NCBI GenBank assembly: GCA_028564675.1
Contig: JAOVVO010000020.1
Coordinates: forward strand, 1 to 64,000
DNA: 64,000 nucleotides
DNA from: Onchocerca lupi
Lineage: Eukaryota > Nematoda > Chromadorea > Rhabditida > Onchocercidae
Direction of reading: 5' to 3'
In this document: in pieces, positions 29,333 to 39,317 of the stretch
How positions within the stretch are numbered: the stretch's first letter is position 1
How the letters are laid out: every line of letters begins with the position of its first letter
Translations under genes and position numbers: made by a program
Notes under the pieces: generated by a model
The model's database searches: none
What the model saw: only the letters and a program-made list of their open reading frames with translations
Told to the model about the DNA's origin: nothing

Positions 29333-29621
29333 TTAGTTCGTTTTGGAAATTAACTTAAAAATTTTACTATTTTCTTTTTTAGCTTCACTTTTTATTTTAC
29401 TTTCTATGTCTGTAATATCACCTTGATCGACTTCCTCTTTTATTGAGTTGATATGTTTATAATGCCTGATATTTGGTTTTGCAGCTGCCACTGTTAGTTA
29501 TATAAAGAGTAATTAAAATCAGATATTTAACTTGCAGCACGCTTATGTATAACCCTCAGCTAAGTAACTGGTATTTAGCACTAAACTCTATTAACTCAGA
29601 AGTTTTATTTTTTAGTGACAT
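29333..29621 (-). pseudogene. decayed small gene, coiled-coil C-terminus
   Basis: An ATG at 29621 opens MSLKNKTSELIEFSAKYQLL and then a stop. After frame changes the stretch 29482-29333 is cleanly open and reads INSIKEEVDQGDITDIESKI, then KSEAKKENSKIFKLISKTN and a TAA. This looks like one small gene of about 95 codons with a charged helical end, broken in the middle. Family not recognised. It lies between the dead secreted gene of the vir locus and the small ORF upstream of pdhC. Confidence 0.4.
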
Positions 29622-29771
29622 AAAATACTTTCCTCATTTACATTAGCTACACCTTTTTATTAAAGTACAACAGTTAAACTTAAATAGCAAATTTATACGT
29701 AATTTATTTTAATTAATTACTAAAATGAGAAAAAAGCCTGAATTTTAACCATTTTAAGTGATAGTTAAAAT

Positions 29772-32596
29772 TTATGACTTATATGTTATGACCCCTAGCA
29801 GTTCTTTTCTGACTACCTCTTCGATTTTTTCTTTTATATTTGCATTAAGAATCCTTACCGAGGAATTAGTTATAGTTTCGAGATTAGAGATCTTCTATTG
29901 TTTTTTCAATGAAGTCACTTATTTCTTTTTTATCGAATTTCTCAATAATAGGCTTAATCTTCACATACCCTGGAGAACCTTTGCTGTAAATCCCTTTGCT
30001 TTTGTCAATATAGCCACCTGCACCAGGTATACTGCTTCTAAAATCACTGGTACAACTTACTGTTTTATACTTGATTTCACCATTTTCTATATATGCAATT
30101 TGATTATCTTGTATAGATTTTAATGTATTTGCTGTTGTTATCTTTCCTTCTAGTCTTAAATTTTCTCTATAAATTACTGTTTTTTGTAATTTGTATCTTC
30201 ATGATCATATGTTCTATATTTACTTCCGCCCGTAACGGTGATTAGTTTCTCACAATCTTGCTTATCTAAACTACACATTTCTATAAAAGTAGATTTTCCG
30301 TCTTTACTTAAAGTGTGGTTTTCGTTATTACTTCCTCTGCAGCTCTAATTTTAATTAGAGGATAATCAGAATTAATTCTTAGTTTAATCTTAATGTAATC
30401 TCCTGGTATTCCTGATCTACTCTTAGTAGAACATACATGAGATTTACAGTTAACAGATGTGTCTGCTATATGACTTGCTTCACCACTTCCCCATGCTTCT
30501 ATTTCAATAAAATCAAACATTATTGATAAATCATCTGTATAAATATCTTTATTTTTAGAATCATAGAATTTTTTACTCTTTTTTTTCAAGTTCTTGCTTC
30601 AGTTGTTTCTTAGTTATTTCTTCCAATCTCTTTTTTGAACCTTCTAAGTCAAACCTACATAATTTATTAGCATAAAAAAAACCTCTGCCGTATCTGCTTT
30701 AATCGGCTGGTCTTTTAATTGCATGCACTTCTGTGTTTTATTGGTGCTCTTGTCTTTGCAATCCACTTCCTCATACTTCAAGTAAAATGGATTATTATCC
30801 TTTTTACTCAAGTGTTGTGTTGAACGACTACATGTTCCATTAATGCAGATGCAGCCATAATCATCCTGATTACAATTTTTTTCTTCATGCTTTTCATCTA
30901 TTAGTTTGTACTAATTTCAGCCCTTTACCAGATGCAAATGCTTCATCTATCTTATTATTTTGATTTACACAGTAGCTGCATTCTTCCTTTTTTTTGCTTA
31001 TTTTTATCAAGAAAGAAAACATACTCTTGCCTGTTAAATATTATTCTATCCAACTCTTCTTGAGGTTTTTGTAGAAGGTTGACTGTTTCTTTTTCTTTGC
31101 TTGGAAGATAATAGAACTGATTTGATTCTTTTGAATAAACAGCATCGTATTTAATATATATTTTGTTTCCATTAGCTTTAATGGTATTATCTATCTCACT
31201 TTCTCTTTGAAATACATATTCTTCTGGTTCTTGCTTCCAGCCAGAAAGACAGAGTATTTTGCTTTTGATATTTTTTTTGTACTTTACTTTCGGATGCCCT
31301 AAATTATCTAATTTGCACTTACCTTCTGTATTAAACTCTTCACACTCTTCTCTAGTATCAAGAACATAACCATGTTCTTCAGAACTTTAAATTATTGCGT
31401 GTTACTTTCTAATATACCTTCTATAATATTGTCAAATTGCTTTTATTATTAGTATTAGTTGTTTTTGCTACTATTGCTGGCTTTATTACTGTTAAAGGCA
31501 AAGGGTAATGTTAATACTAGAATTAATATAATATCGGAAATACAGGAGCCATTTTTGTACTTTTTGTTTACTTGACTCATGCAATTTTTTTCTCATCTTC
31601 ATTCTTATCTTTAATGTATTACTCTGTTCTCCTTGCATGTTACTTTGTACTATCTCTATTACCTCAGGTTCCAGGACTGGTGGTGCTGAAAACACGGAAC
31701 GAACTGTGGATTTTTTTTCATCTATGCCTTGAGTTCCATAGTATTCAGCGTAGAGCTTACCTTTTTTTCTATATGTTATAAAGTAGTATGTAGTGCTATC
31801 TTTACTTAAAATAAAATGTTTCTTAATTTCATCTGTAGTAGGGGCTTATCATCATTATCTTCTTTGTACTTTCTTGGAAAATCTAACTCTTTTTTAATTT
31901 TTCCATCTTCTATTGTTAGATCATTAACTATTACTTAACCTTAGGTTCAAAGTAATCATTATCTTCATTCGTTATAGGAACAATTTTCACCCTAGGAGGT
32001 GAGATCGTGAGTTGTTCACAAAATGGAGGCGGACTAGGCGCAAGTAGCACGGGGGCACACCTCACTTTTGTTTGATAACAAGTGTTACAAAGGTTGCTAT
32101 AATTTATAATGCTAATCCCAAAATTTCGTAAATCCAGATTTACAAGCATATATTTTGGGAAGTTTGGCAAGTTTCTCTTTTTCTTCATCAGACATGTCAC
32201 TGTCAATCACACTCTCTGTCCATTCCCATTCAAGGCCTTTCCCAATTTTTGTTCCAACGAATGTCCTATCTTCTTCCCAATCGATAAGAGCTGCTGCTGA
32301 CACTCCAGCGCTTGTGCTTTGCGTTCCATAATTTAACGGCAGGATTCTTCGCTTTATAAGTCATAACAGTAACTTTTTCTATCATAAGCACATACTCTAA
32401 TTTTAGGATTAAAGTATCCATTTACTTCTTGATTTTTTATTGCTATTATTTTAATTTCTTTTATCTGATTACCAGCAAGCATTGCTTTAAATCAAGTACT
32501 GTTCTTTACAAAAGGCGGACAATCAGCATACCCTTGATACGAAAGACCAAATATCAGGAGAGGTATCAATGAAAAATTAAATCTTACACTTTTCAT
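29772..32596 (-). pseudogene. large dead gene for a secreted Cys-containing protein, downstream of virB4-II
   Basis: The ATG at 32596 lies inside the 3' end of virB4-II in another frame (20-base overlap). It opens a signal peptide MKSVRFNFSLIPLLIFGLSY followed by ADCPPFVKN. Long protein-like pieces follow on the same strand with stops and frameshifts between them. They include NPKIRVCAYDRKSYCYDL, CAPVLLAPSPPPFCEQL near 32050, a roughly 130-codon stop-free run at about 31390-31000 (EEHGYVLDTREECEEFN...), AWGSGEASHIADTSVNCKSH near 30490, and a charged C-terminal helix (ANIKEKIEEVVRKELLG) ending at 29772. The intact protein would have had about 900 residues, been exported, and carried paired Cys. 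The APSPPPFC segment recalls the N-terminal region of rickettsial VirB6-like proteins, but no multi-spanning VirB6 membrane block is readable, so membership of that family is only a suggestion. Confidence 0.65.
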
Positions 32597-34934
32597 AAAA
32601 CATCGGTAACCATTTATCAACTTCGTCGCCTTTTTCCCTTATCGCTTCATACATATACTTTATAGTCTTTTTATTAGCTGAGAGCACGTACATTTCTTGC
32701 ATATTCTTCAAATCTAGATTTAAAGTTACTAACCCTTTATGTTGCTTTATTAAGAATAAACCTTCCTGTGTTGGAGTTTGCAGAATTGTATTCAGTTCCT
32801 CTTTCGATAGAGAAAATGCTTTCATGTATAATCTATTTGCATTAATATTTGGCATCAAAATTTTTGTATCGATATGCTTATCTAAGTATTGAGTAAATTT
32901 GCTAGTAAATGCTAAATTTAGGTTTTCAGTACTTGAAATTACCACTACATTTAATTTTGTCATTCTTTGCATCCAGTTATCAAACTCTTTCTCTGTGGAA
33001 AAAATATTGCTTATTTCCCATGCTTCATCCAAAACAAGTATTACAGGTGAGCCATCACATTTTGCTTCAAAAGAATATAAAAAATAGTAAAGTATCACGG
33101 ACATACATTCCTTTTGTTTTGTGAGGTTTGCAGTGTTGAGAGATATAGTTTTTGATTTCCAATCAATATCAGATTCACCACCTTGAAGTAAGTAAGCAAA
33201 CTCACCATTACCACACCATTTACTTATTTTACCCCCAAGGAGTAAAAGCACCTTAGAAATTTGAGGAATAGAACGCGATTCTTTTGGTACAGTAAATATA
33301 AAATCTACAATTTTTTTTATCTTTTCTTCTATGTTTACTAAGCTTGCATCATCTACCATCTTTTTGATTAACTCAATTAACATATTGCGATTGGAAGCAC
33401 TGTCTTCAATATTTAATGGGTTAAATTTTAGGCTTTTATCTTTATATTTTGGGTCAATTATGTAATATTTACCGCTTACTGCTTTAGTAAAGATTATTGA
33501 TTTCCCAGTGTTATCTAATATAATAATTCTAGGATCAAATTTTCTTGACTCAGATAGTAAGAAATTAATTAATGAAGTTCTGCCCGAATTTCGAGCTCCA
33601 AGTATTGTAGTGTGACCATTATTTTTCTTCCCATGGAAATTAAAAAAATAAGGGCTTCCTTTTTTTGAGAAAAAGATTGTCACTGCTTCTTTCCATCTTC
33701 CTCCTTTTAATGTACCTGATGTAAAGTCATGTAGCATAGCAAAGCTGCAAGCGTATTTTGTTAGTATACTTTTTGGTTGCGTGATAAAAGTAAAATTGCA
33801 CGGAAGTTGTGCCCAAAAATGATTTTCCATATGTAAATCAGTTCTGAACATCATTAAACCAATTGACGACATTACGGAGGATAAGCTGCTAATATTTTCA
33901 ATTAATCTATTTCTATTATCTGCAAAAATTGCAAAAATAATTTTTTGTTGGCAAAAGTTAATAGCAGAAGTTTGTCCAAGTTCTATTATTTCCTTTATTC
34001 CTGAACTTTGAAGTAGAGTATTATCCTCACTGATTTGCAGCATATTAATTTGATTTTTAAATTCTTTAACTGCTTTATTGTTACTAGTAAATATTATTAT
34101 TTCTGTAATAATAAACTCAGAGTCAAGCTGTAAACACCTGTCTATATTTTCTAATGGAATTTCCCGATATTCCTTTATGCAAAAGATAGAGCCAAACTTT
34201 TGTTGATTTTTAAATGTTATTTGAAATGTATTAAAGCCAAAAGCTACTTTTAAATCTTTAATGTGTTGCGATAGATCTATTTCACGTATTGGATAATCCT
34301 TGTGTGTTAACGTAACGATGTAATGGAGAAATTCTGTCATTTCAGAATATACTCTACCCTCACTAAACCTAAGACCAAGATTCTTGGCCCCGAAAGGTTT
34401 TAAATCGCTTTGAATTAAGTCAGTTACCTTCTTTAATTCGTGATGATTTTCTCTTAATAACAGCTTATGCTCATTCTTTATTTTACTGAGAAAAAACGAA
34501 CTATTAATATGCTTACCGAAATTGCTGAACACTAGTACAATATATAGCTCATTTATATACTGTAATTTACTGTCAGTGAGTTTATTGAACCAAGTTGAAT
34601 GTAATTTATCAGAAAAGTCTCCAGTTTTATTCCATTTTAAGCGGAATTTGTTACGTTTTCTAACAGTATGAACCCAAACGGTAAAATATAGGCTATTAAT
34701 ATTTTTTGATATACTTTTTCTAATTTCAGTTCTAAGGTCACTATAGTTCTCAGCAGAGAAATAGTCTTCTAACTTAATTATTTTTAATAATTCTCCCTGT
34801 TTTGTTAGTATGGTTTCTTCATTATAGTGGCAAGAGTAAGGGATGAAATCTAAATCAATACTTTTTAATAATGCTAGATTTAGTTTATTTTTCCTCCCAA
34901 GCTTAGGATTAATTGTTAATGTTTTTGGTTGCAT
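32577..34934 (-). CDS. type IV secretion ATPase VirB4, second paralogue (VirB4-II type)
   Basis: Inner-membrane-associated ATPase of the rickettsial vir (rvh) type IV secretion system. It has 785 residues, similar to VirB4 proteins (~800). The C-terminal ATPase part has a Walker A-like loop ILGARNSGRTSLINF where the invariant Lys is Arg452 (GRTS instead of GKTS). The Walker B region VILVLDEAWEIS is near residues 628-640. Rickettsiales carry two VirB4 genes, and the second is known to be divergent in its nucleotide-binding motifs; this copy fits that one. Upstream, 53 bases away, is a VirB2-like gene; downstream an overlapping dead secreted gene. The frame is intact over 2.36 kb in a decaying region, so it is probably functional. 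Confidence 0.88.
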   Translation of the reverse strand: MQPKTLTINPKLGRKNKLNLALLKSIDLDFIPYSCHYNEETILTKQGELLKIIKLEDYFSAENYSDLRTEIRKSISKNINSLYFTVWVHTVRKRNKFRLKWNKTGDFSDKLHSTWFNKLTDSKLQYINELYIVLVFSNFGKHINSSFFLSKIKNEHKLLLRENHHELKKVTDLIQSDLKPFGAKNLGLRFSEGRVYSEMTEFLHYIVTLTHKDYPIREIDLSQHIKDLKVAFGFNTFQITFKNQQKFGSIFCIKEYREIPLENIDRCLQLDSEFIITEIIIFTSNNKAVKEFKNQINMLQISEDNTLLQSSGIKEIIELGQTSAINFCQQKIIFAIFADNRNRLIENISSLSSVMSSIGLMMFRTDLHMENHFWAQLPCNFTFITQPKSILTKYACSFAMLHDFTSGTLKGGRWKEAVTIFFSKKGSPYFFNFHGKKNNGHTTILGARNSGRTSLINFLLSESRKFDPRIIILDNTGKSIIFTKAVSGKYYIIDPKYKDKSLKFNPLNIEDSASNRNMLIELIKKMVDDASLVNIEEKIKKIVDFIFTVPKESRSIPQISKVLLLLGGKISKWCGNGEFAYLLQGGESDIDWKSKTISLNTANLTKQKECMSVILYYFLYSFEAKCDGSPVILVLDEAWEISNIFSTEKEFDNWMQRMTKLNVVVISSTENLNLAFTSKFTQYLDKHIDTKILMPNINANRLYMKAFSLSKEELNTILQTPTQEGLFLIKQHKGLVTLNLDLKNMQEMYVLSANKKTIKYMYEAIREKGDEVDKWLPMFYEKCKI

Positions 34935-34987
34935 ATAACATTATGTACATTAATAAGTAAAGATAACTAAAATACTACACGTGATAC

Positions 34988-35368
34988 TTAATAATCTTTG
35001 TCTTTTTTGCTATTGGATTGTAAGCTTGTACCTTTTGAGAAGTTAAATTTTTCTTTCAGGTAATCCGTTGCTTTTTCTATGCTACCAAGCATCATAACCA
35101 ACACGCCAACAAACATTATCATGAAAAAGATTAAGCCCCTGAACACTATTGCAAATATCACTGCAATTATACATAACCCTATAATTGTTGAAGGACTCAT
35201 ATTCTCTACAATATCTTTAATTGAGAATGAAAAAATAAAGTTTTTTATTGTTTCTTGTATATCCTTTAATTCGGTACTTACTGAACTTACTTTGCTAGAG
35301 TATGATGCGAAACTGAAGCTCAGCAAGGCTATGAAAACTAAAAATCTATTCAATTGAATATGCATCAA
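34988..35368 (-). CDS. VirB2-like (TrbC/VirB2 family) T4SS pilin candidate
   Basis: 126 residues with the VirB2 layout. A signal peptide (residues ~1-24, FLVFIALLSFSFASYS) is followed by a polar stretch. Then come two closely spaced membrane helices (about 60-80, PSTIIGLCIIAVIFAIVFRG, and 82-100, FFMIMFVGVLVMMLGSI) and a short basic tail. VirB2 pilins vary greatly in sequence; the call rests on this layout and on the position directly upstream of virB4-II on the same strand. In rickettsial vir systems VirB2 paralogues and VirB4-II are often neighbours. A different small membrane protein cannot be excluded. Confidence 0.7.
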   Translation of the reverse strand: MMHIQLNRFLVFIALLSFSFASYSSKVSSVSTELKDIQETIKNFIFSFSIKDIVENMSPSTIIGLCIIAVIFAIVFRGLIFFMIMFVGVLVMMLGSIEKATDYLKEKFNFSKGTSLQSNSKKDKDY

Positions 35369-36281
35369 CTAAATACTTCTTAAACAACTTTTAATTATAG
35401 CAACTTCCACATCAACGAGCAAGAACTGTATTTACTTGTTTACTACAAGTGTAATGCATATTTGATTTTTATCATCATTTATTGATGTGTTGATATTAAT
35501 ATGAGGATTCACATTAATAGATATTAGCTTGCTTGATAAAAGGCTTAAATGCAATCCGACTCTGCTGTTATAGCAAACATTGCAGTCACAGAATAAATAA
35601 CCCTGTTTTTATCAACCCAATGTTATTCCTCTTGTAACAACGTGCTATTCCTATTGCTGAAAGAATACAACTTATGCAAGAATAATGTAAAGATTGTTAT
35701 TTTTCAGGTAATGTGCTTTTACTATTGTTTTTGTTTGTATGAGTTTTTACCCAATGAGAGGGCCTACTCTTTTTTATTCTTTTTTTCTTTAGATTATAAT
35801 GGATTACTATGATCATTTGTAATCCCAGTGTTTGACACTGTGATTTAAAACAAGGAAAATACAGGTTCCGGCGTCACACATTGCAATAACACCATTTATT
35901 GTAAAAACAAGTGTTTATGCATAAATTGATTTAATATACAAAGGAATTTACCAAATAAAAAAGGCAAAAGTAACTATGTGATAGGTAATTTTTCCTTTAA
36001 TCTTGCAGATTGGCATTCTATGATGTCTTAAACGCTATGTGAACACATTTTTGGCTTATATAGGTAAAAACTAGAAATTTTTGTAAAGACATATAAGGTA
36101 TACATAATGCAAAAAATTAAGCATTGAATATAAAATGCCGATTACATAATACTTTTGTTATTTTGATCCGCACAAATTAAAGATAACTAAATACCTTCAT
36201 TCTTGTGATTAGAAAGCTGGTAGAATTTGTCAGGTAATTTTTAGTTCTATTTTTATGGCTAAAAAAATCTGAATCTATTGG
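35369..36281. other. gene-free stretch with a degenerate palindromic element
   Basis: About 900 AT-rich bases between the NMO gene and virB2-like. No gene is readable. At 35822-35845 there is an imperfect palindrome (see separate entry). Confidence 0.5.
35822..35845. repeat. palindromic element related to the one inside tsaB
   Basis: ATCCCAGTGT-TTGA-type centre-CACTGTGAT: 10-base arms with one mismatch around a short centre; the inner 15 bases (35826-35840, CAGTGTTTGACACTG) are a perfect hairpin. The outer arm ATCCCAGT is the same as in the 24-base palindrome within tsaB at 44348-44371. Short palindromes with ATCCCAGT arms are common dispersed repeats in Wolbachia genomes (from memory). The bases after it (35860-35900) look like a decayed continuation. 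Confidence 0.6.
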
Positions 36282-37322
36282 TTAACTATTTGCTTTGCTA
36301 ATTACTGGGTTTTCTGCTTCTACAGATTTGCTTTCAATATAACTATCTGCTTGTTGAATTAACATGTTTACTACTTCTTTTACAGTCTTTTCTCTATCGA
36401 CCATGCCAACACTTTGACCGGCCATTAAAGATCCAGTTTCAACATCTCCTTCAATCACTGCTCTTCTTAGAGCTCCCGCCCAGAATTTTTCTATTTCAAG
36501 TTGCCCATCCTCTTTTGAAATCTGCCCCTTTTGATACTTATCGATAATTTCTTTTTGATGTTTTATAAAATTGTCGCTTGCTTTGTTGGCTATAGCTCTT
36601 ACTGGAATTACAGGAAAATCGGCACTTATCTGTACAGAAGATACTGCATTACGTGCAGCTGATTTTATGAACATTTCTTTAAAATTTTTATGAGCAATTG
36701 ATTCATTCGTGCAGACAAATAATGTACCTATTTGGCAGCCACTTGCTCCTATTTCTAGGTAATTAACTATCATTTCTCCTCTTCCTATTCCACCTGCAAC
36801 AAATACTGGTGTTTGTTTATTTTTAAAATGAGGCAATATTTCTTGTACGAGAACGGAAGTACTAACAGGGCCTATATGCCCACCTGCTTCCATTCCTTCT
36901 ATTATTAACGCATCTACTCCCATTTTTACTAACCTCTTTGCAAGGCTTAATGATGACGCAAAGCATATTACCTTTATGCCCATATTCTTGATTTTTTCTA
37001 TACTAGACTTCATTGGCAATCCACCGGCAAGAACTATGTGACTTACTTTTGTTTCAATGCACATATCTATTAACTTACTCAAATTCGGATGCATAGTAAT
37101 TAAATTTACACCAAATGGCTTGTTAGTTAGTTTTTGTGTCTCCATAATTTCTTTTTTCAGTAAATCAGGAGACATCGCACCGCATGCAATTACACCGAAC
37201 CCACCGGCATTTGAGATTGCTGAAACTAGGCTTCTTTCTGAAACCCAGCTCATGGCACCACCCATTATTGCAAAATCACTACCAAGGAAATTTGCTCCTT
37301 TTTTCCAGAGGCTGCTTAACAT
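36282..37322 (-). CDS. FMN-dependent nitronate monooxygenase / FabK-like enoyl reductase family
   Basis: 346 residues, an FMN-binding TIM barrel. Visible features are AIMGGAMSWVSERSLVSAIS and NAGGFGVIACGAM (N-terminal phosphate loop), the catalytic-His motif EGMEAGGHIGP near residue 145, and FVAGGIGRGEMIVNYLEIGA and GCQIGTLFVCTNES (FMN phosphate binding). Two functions are possible: oxidation of propionate-3-nitronate (NMO) or enoyl-ACP reduction (FabK). The sequence by eye does not settle which. The gene starts 6 bases after the cytochrome b561 stop, so the two are probably co-transcribed, which hints at a redox role. Confidence 0.85.
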   Translation of the reverse strand: MLSSLWKKGANFLGSDFAIMGGAMSWVSERSLVSAISNAGGFGVIACGAMSPDLLKKEIMETQKLTNKPFGVNLITMHPNLSKLIDMCIETKVSHIVLAGGLPMKSSIEKIKNMGIKVICFASSLSLAKRLVKMGVDALIIEGMEAGGHIGPVSTSVLVQEILPHFKNKQTPVFVAGGIGRGEMIVNYLEIGASGCQIGTLFVCTNESIAHKNFKEMFIKSAARNAVSSVQISADFPVIPVRAIANKASDNFIKHQKEIIDKYQKGQISKEDGQLEIEKFWAGALRRAVIEGDVETGSLMAGQSVGMVDREKTVKEVVNMLIQQADSYIESKSVEAENPVISKANS

Positions 37323-37328
37323 AATAAG

Positions 37329-37850
37329 CTATATAATGCGTTTAAAAATATTTTGTTTGTTTACGAATGTGTGCTTTAAAGCACCAATTATATGCAATGT
37401 TATAAAAAATATCATAAAGTATGCAAACATTGAATGTAACTTGTTTGCTATATTAGTTAGCTCTTTATTTTCCCTAATTAATAGGGGGATATGAAAAAAG
37501 TATTTGATCTCTATGCCAGAAGCAGAGGATATAACATAACCAGATAATGGCACTAGTACCATTAGAAAATATAAAACAAAATGTACCACTTTGCTTACAT
37601 TGGCTTCGAATCGAGAAAAATTTGCTGAAAGCGGTGGAACATAACTAAAGGCGCGAAAAAACACTCGTATTACAACTAATCCAAGGACAGTAATCCCGCA
37701 AGCTTTATGAACAGTGTATATACTGGATTTAATTTTATTGCTAACCGGTAAGCTTTTCATATAGAACATAGGGCAAAGCATGCTGATAATGAAAGCAGCC
37801 ATTAACCAATGGATAATTCTTAAACTTATGCTATATTTATTATTTTCCAC
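37329..37850 (-). CDS. cytochrome b561 family di-heme membrane protein
   Basis: 173 residues with four membrane helices. Candidate heme-ligand His residues are in RIIHWLMAAFII (helix 1), YTVHKACGITVLGLVVIRV (helix 2), KLHSMFAYFMIFFITLHIIG (helices 3-4) and VVHFVLYFLMVLVPLSGYVI. The family moves electrons, for example from ubiquinol to superoxide (CybB) or other partners, in the inner membrane. It is first of a pair with the FMN-dependent NMO/FabK-like gene 6 bases downstream, and sodB lies nearby at 39.3-39.9 kb. Confidence 0.9.
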   Translation of the reverse strand: MENNKYSISLRIIHWLMAAFIISMLCPMFYMKSLPVSNKIKSSIYTVHKACGITVLGLVVIRVFFRAFSYVPPLSANFSRFEANVSKVVHFVLYFLMVLVPLSGYVISSASGIEIKYFFHIPLLIRENKELTNIANKLHSMFAYFMIFFITLHIIGALKHTFVNKQNIFKRII

Positions 37851-38044
37851 TTTGACTACTCAACTTGATTGTCTTAAAGTAGCATTTATATAGTAAAAAA
37901 ACTATTTTTCAATTAAAATTATTTGTTACTGCTTTGATCAATACTTGCACAATTATTGTAGTATGATATGGAATTATACGAATATTGTGGTTTGAAAGTA
38001 ACCCCAAAAGAAGGAGAACAGCATCTACATCTATACTTTGATGT

Positions 38045-39316
38045 TTAAGCCCTAAGCATAGAGACTACTTTATCATAGCTTGGCAATGACTTAATTTCTC
38101 CAATCGCGGCTAAGGTGGTTTTCTCATGCTGAGATAATAACTCCTTTGCTGCTTCTTTTACATCAGTAGTGGTAACTGCGCTAACTTTTTCTATTAGTTC
38201 ATTTTTACTGATATACTTATTAAAGGCGCCGTAATAGTGGCTCAACGCTTCAACACGAGAGCTAACGCTCTCACGTGACATCAAAATTTGTGATTTTACT
38301 CGTTCTTTTACTCTGTTTACTTCTTCTTCCGTTAGGTCACTCGTAGACAATTTTTTCAACTCCATCGTTACAGATTTTAAAAATTTGCTTAAATTGCTGC
38401 TATCTATACTAGCAAAAATGGAAAGCATTCCTGTGTCAGTATAGCTGGAACTAAAAGAATAAACTGAGTAAGCTAATCCCTGTTTTTCTCTTACTTCCTG
38501 GAATAGGCGTGATGACATCCCACTTCCTAGTATGGAATCAAGTATTTGAAATGTGTGATACCTATCATCATGATAGGAAACGCTAGGAAAACCTATTAGC
38601 AAATACACCTGATCTAATTTGCGATATTCTAAATACTCACCACCGGTGTAGCTTGCATTTTGTCTTTTCTTCAGCTCTTTTAGGTGGATTTTTGAGAGAA
38701 AATCTTTAATTGACTGAGCAACTTCTTCATGTTCAATATTTCCTGCAGCAGCAAATAGTATATTTCTGCCAAAGTAATGCTCATTTATATAGTTATTTAG
38801 ATCTTCCCGACTAAAAGATTTTACAGTATCTTGTGTACCTAAGATTGATCTACCAAATGGTTGATTTTTATAAGCTACCTCAAAATATCTGTCAAAAATA
38901 ATATCACTTGGTGAATCGTTAGTCTGAAAAATCTCTTGTATTACAACACCCTTTTCACGTTTCAATTCGTTTTCTGGAAACGTGGAATTCATTAATATAT
39001 CTATTAATATATTAATGCCAGTTTTCATATCTTTCTTAAGAGTCTTTGCATAGTAATTAGTGCTTTCTCTACCAGTACTAGCATTGAGAACTCCGCCTAT
39101 GTCGTCAAAAGCTTTTGCAATTTCAAATGCACTTCTGGTTTTTGTTCCTTTAAAGGCCATGTGTTCTAGAAAGTGGGATATGCCATTTTGATTTGCGCTT
39201 TCAGCTCTACTCCCAACGTCAACTCGTATATTAAAAGCTATGGAATCAACATTATATACTTGTTCAGTTATTATGCGCAAACCGTTATCTAATCTTGTTA
39301 TCTGTGGTGCATTCAT
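38045..39316 (-). CDS. M16 family zinc metallopeptidase (mitochondrial-processing-peptidase-like)
   Basis: 423 residues, the length of a one-unit M16B protease such as rickettsial RPP and the mitochondrial beta-MPP. The inverted zinc motif HFLEH (residues 48-52) and the distal ligand Glu128 (GVVIQEI) are both present, so the enzyme should be active. The second half repeats the fold without the motif, as usual. It likely degrades signal or other short peptides, in the cytoplasm or periplasm. It starts one base after the sodB stop, so the pair is one transcription unit. Confidence 0.92.
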   Translation of the reverse strand: MNAPQITRLDNGLRIITEQVYNVDSIAFNIRVDVGSRAESANQNGISHFLEHMAFKGTKTRSAFEIAKAFDDIGGVLNASTGRESTNYYAKTLKKDMKTGINILIDILMNSTFPENELKREKGVVIQEIFQTNDSPSDIIFDRYFEVAYKNQPFGRSILGTQDTVKSFSREDLNNYINEHYFGRNILFAAAGNIEHEEVAQSIKDFLSKIHLKELKKRQNASYTGGEYLEYRKLDQVYLLIGFPSVSYHDDRYHTFQILDSILGSGMSSRLFQEVREKQGLAYSVYSFSSSYTDTGMLSIFASIDSSNLSKFLKSVTMELKKLSTSDLTEEEVNRVKERVKSQILMSRESVSSRVEALSHYYGAFNKYISKNELIEKVSAVTTTDVKEAAKELLSQHEKTTLAAIGEIKSLPSYDKVVSMLRA

Positions 39317-39317
39317 T

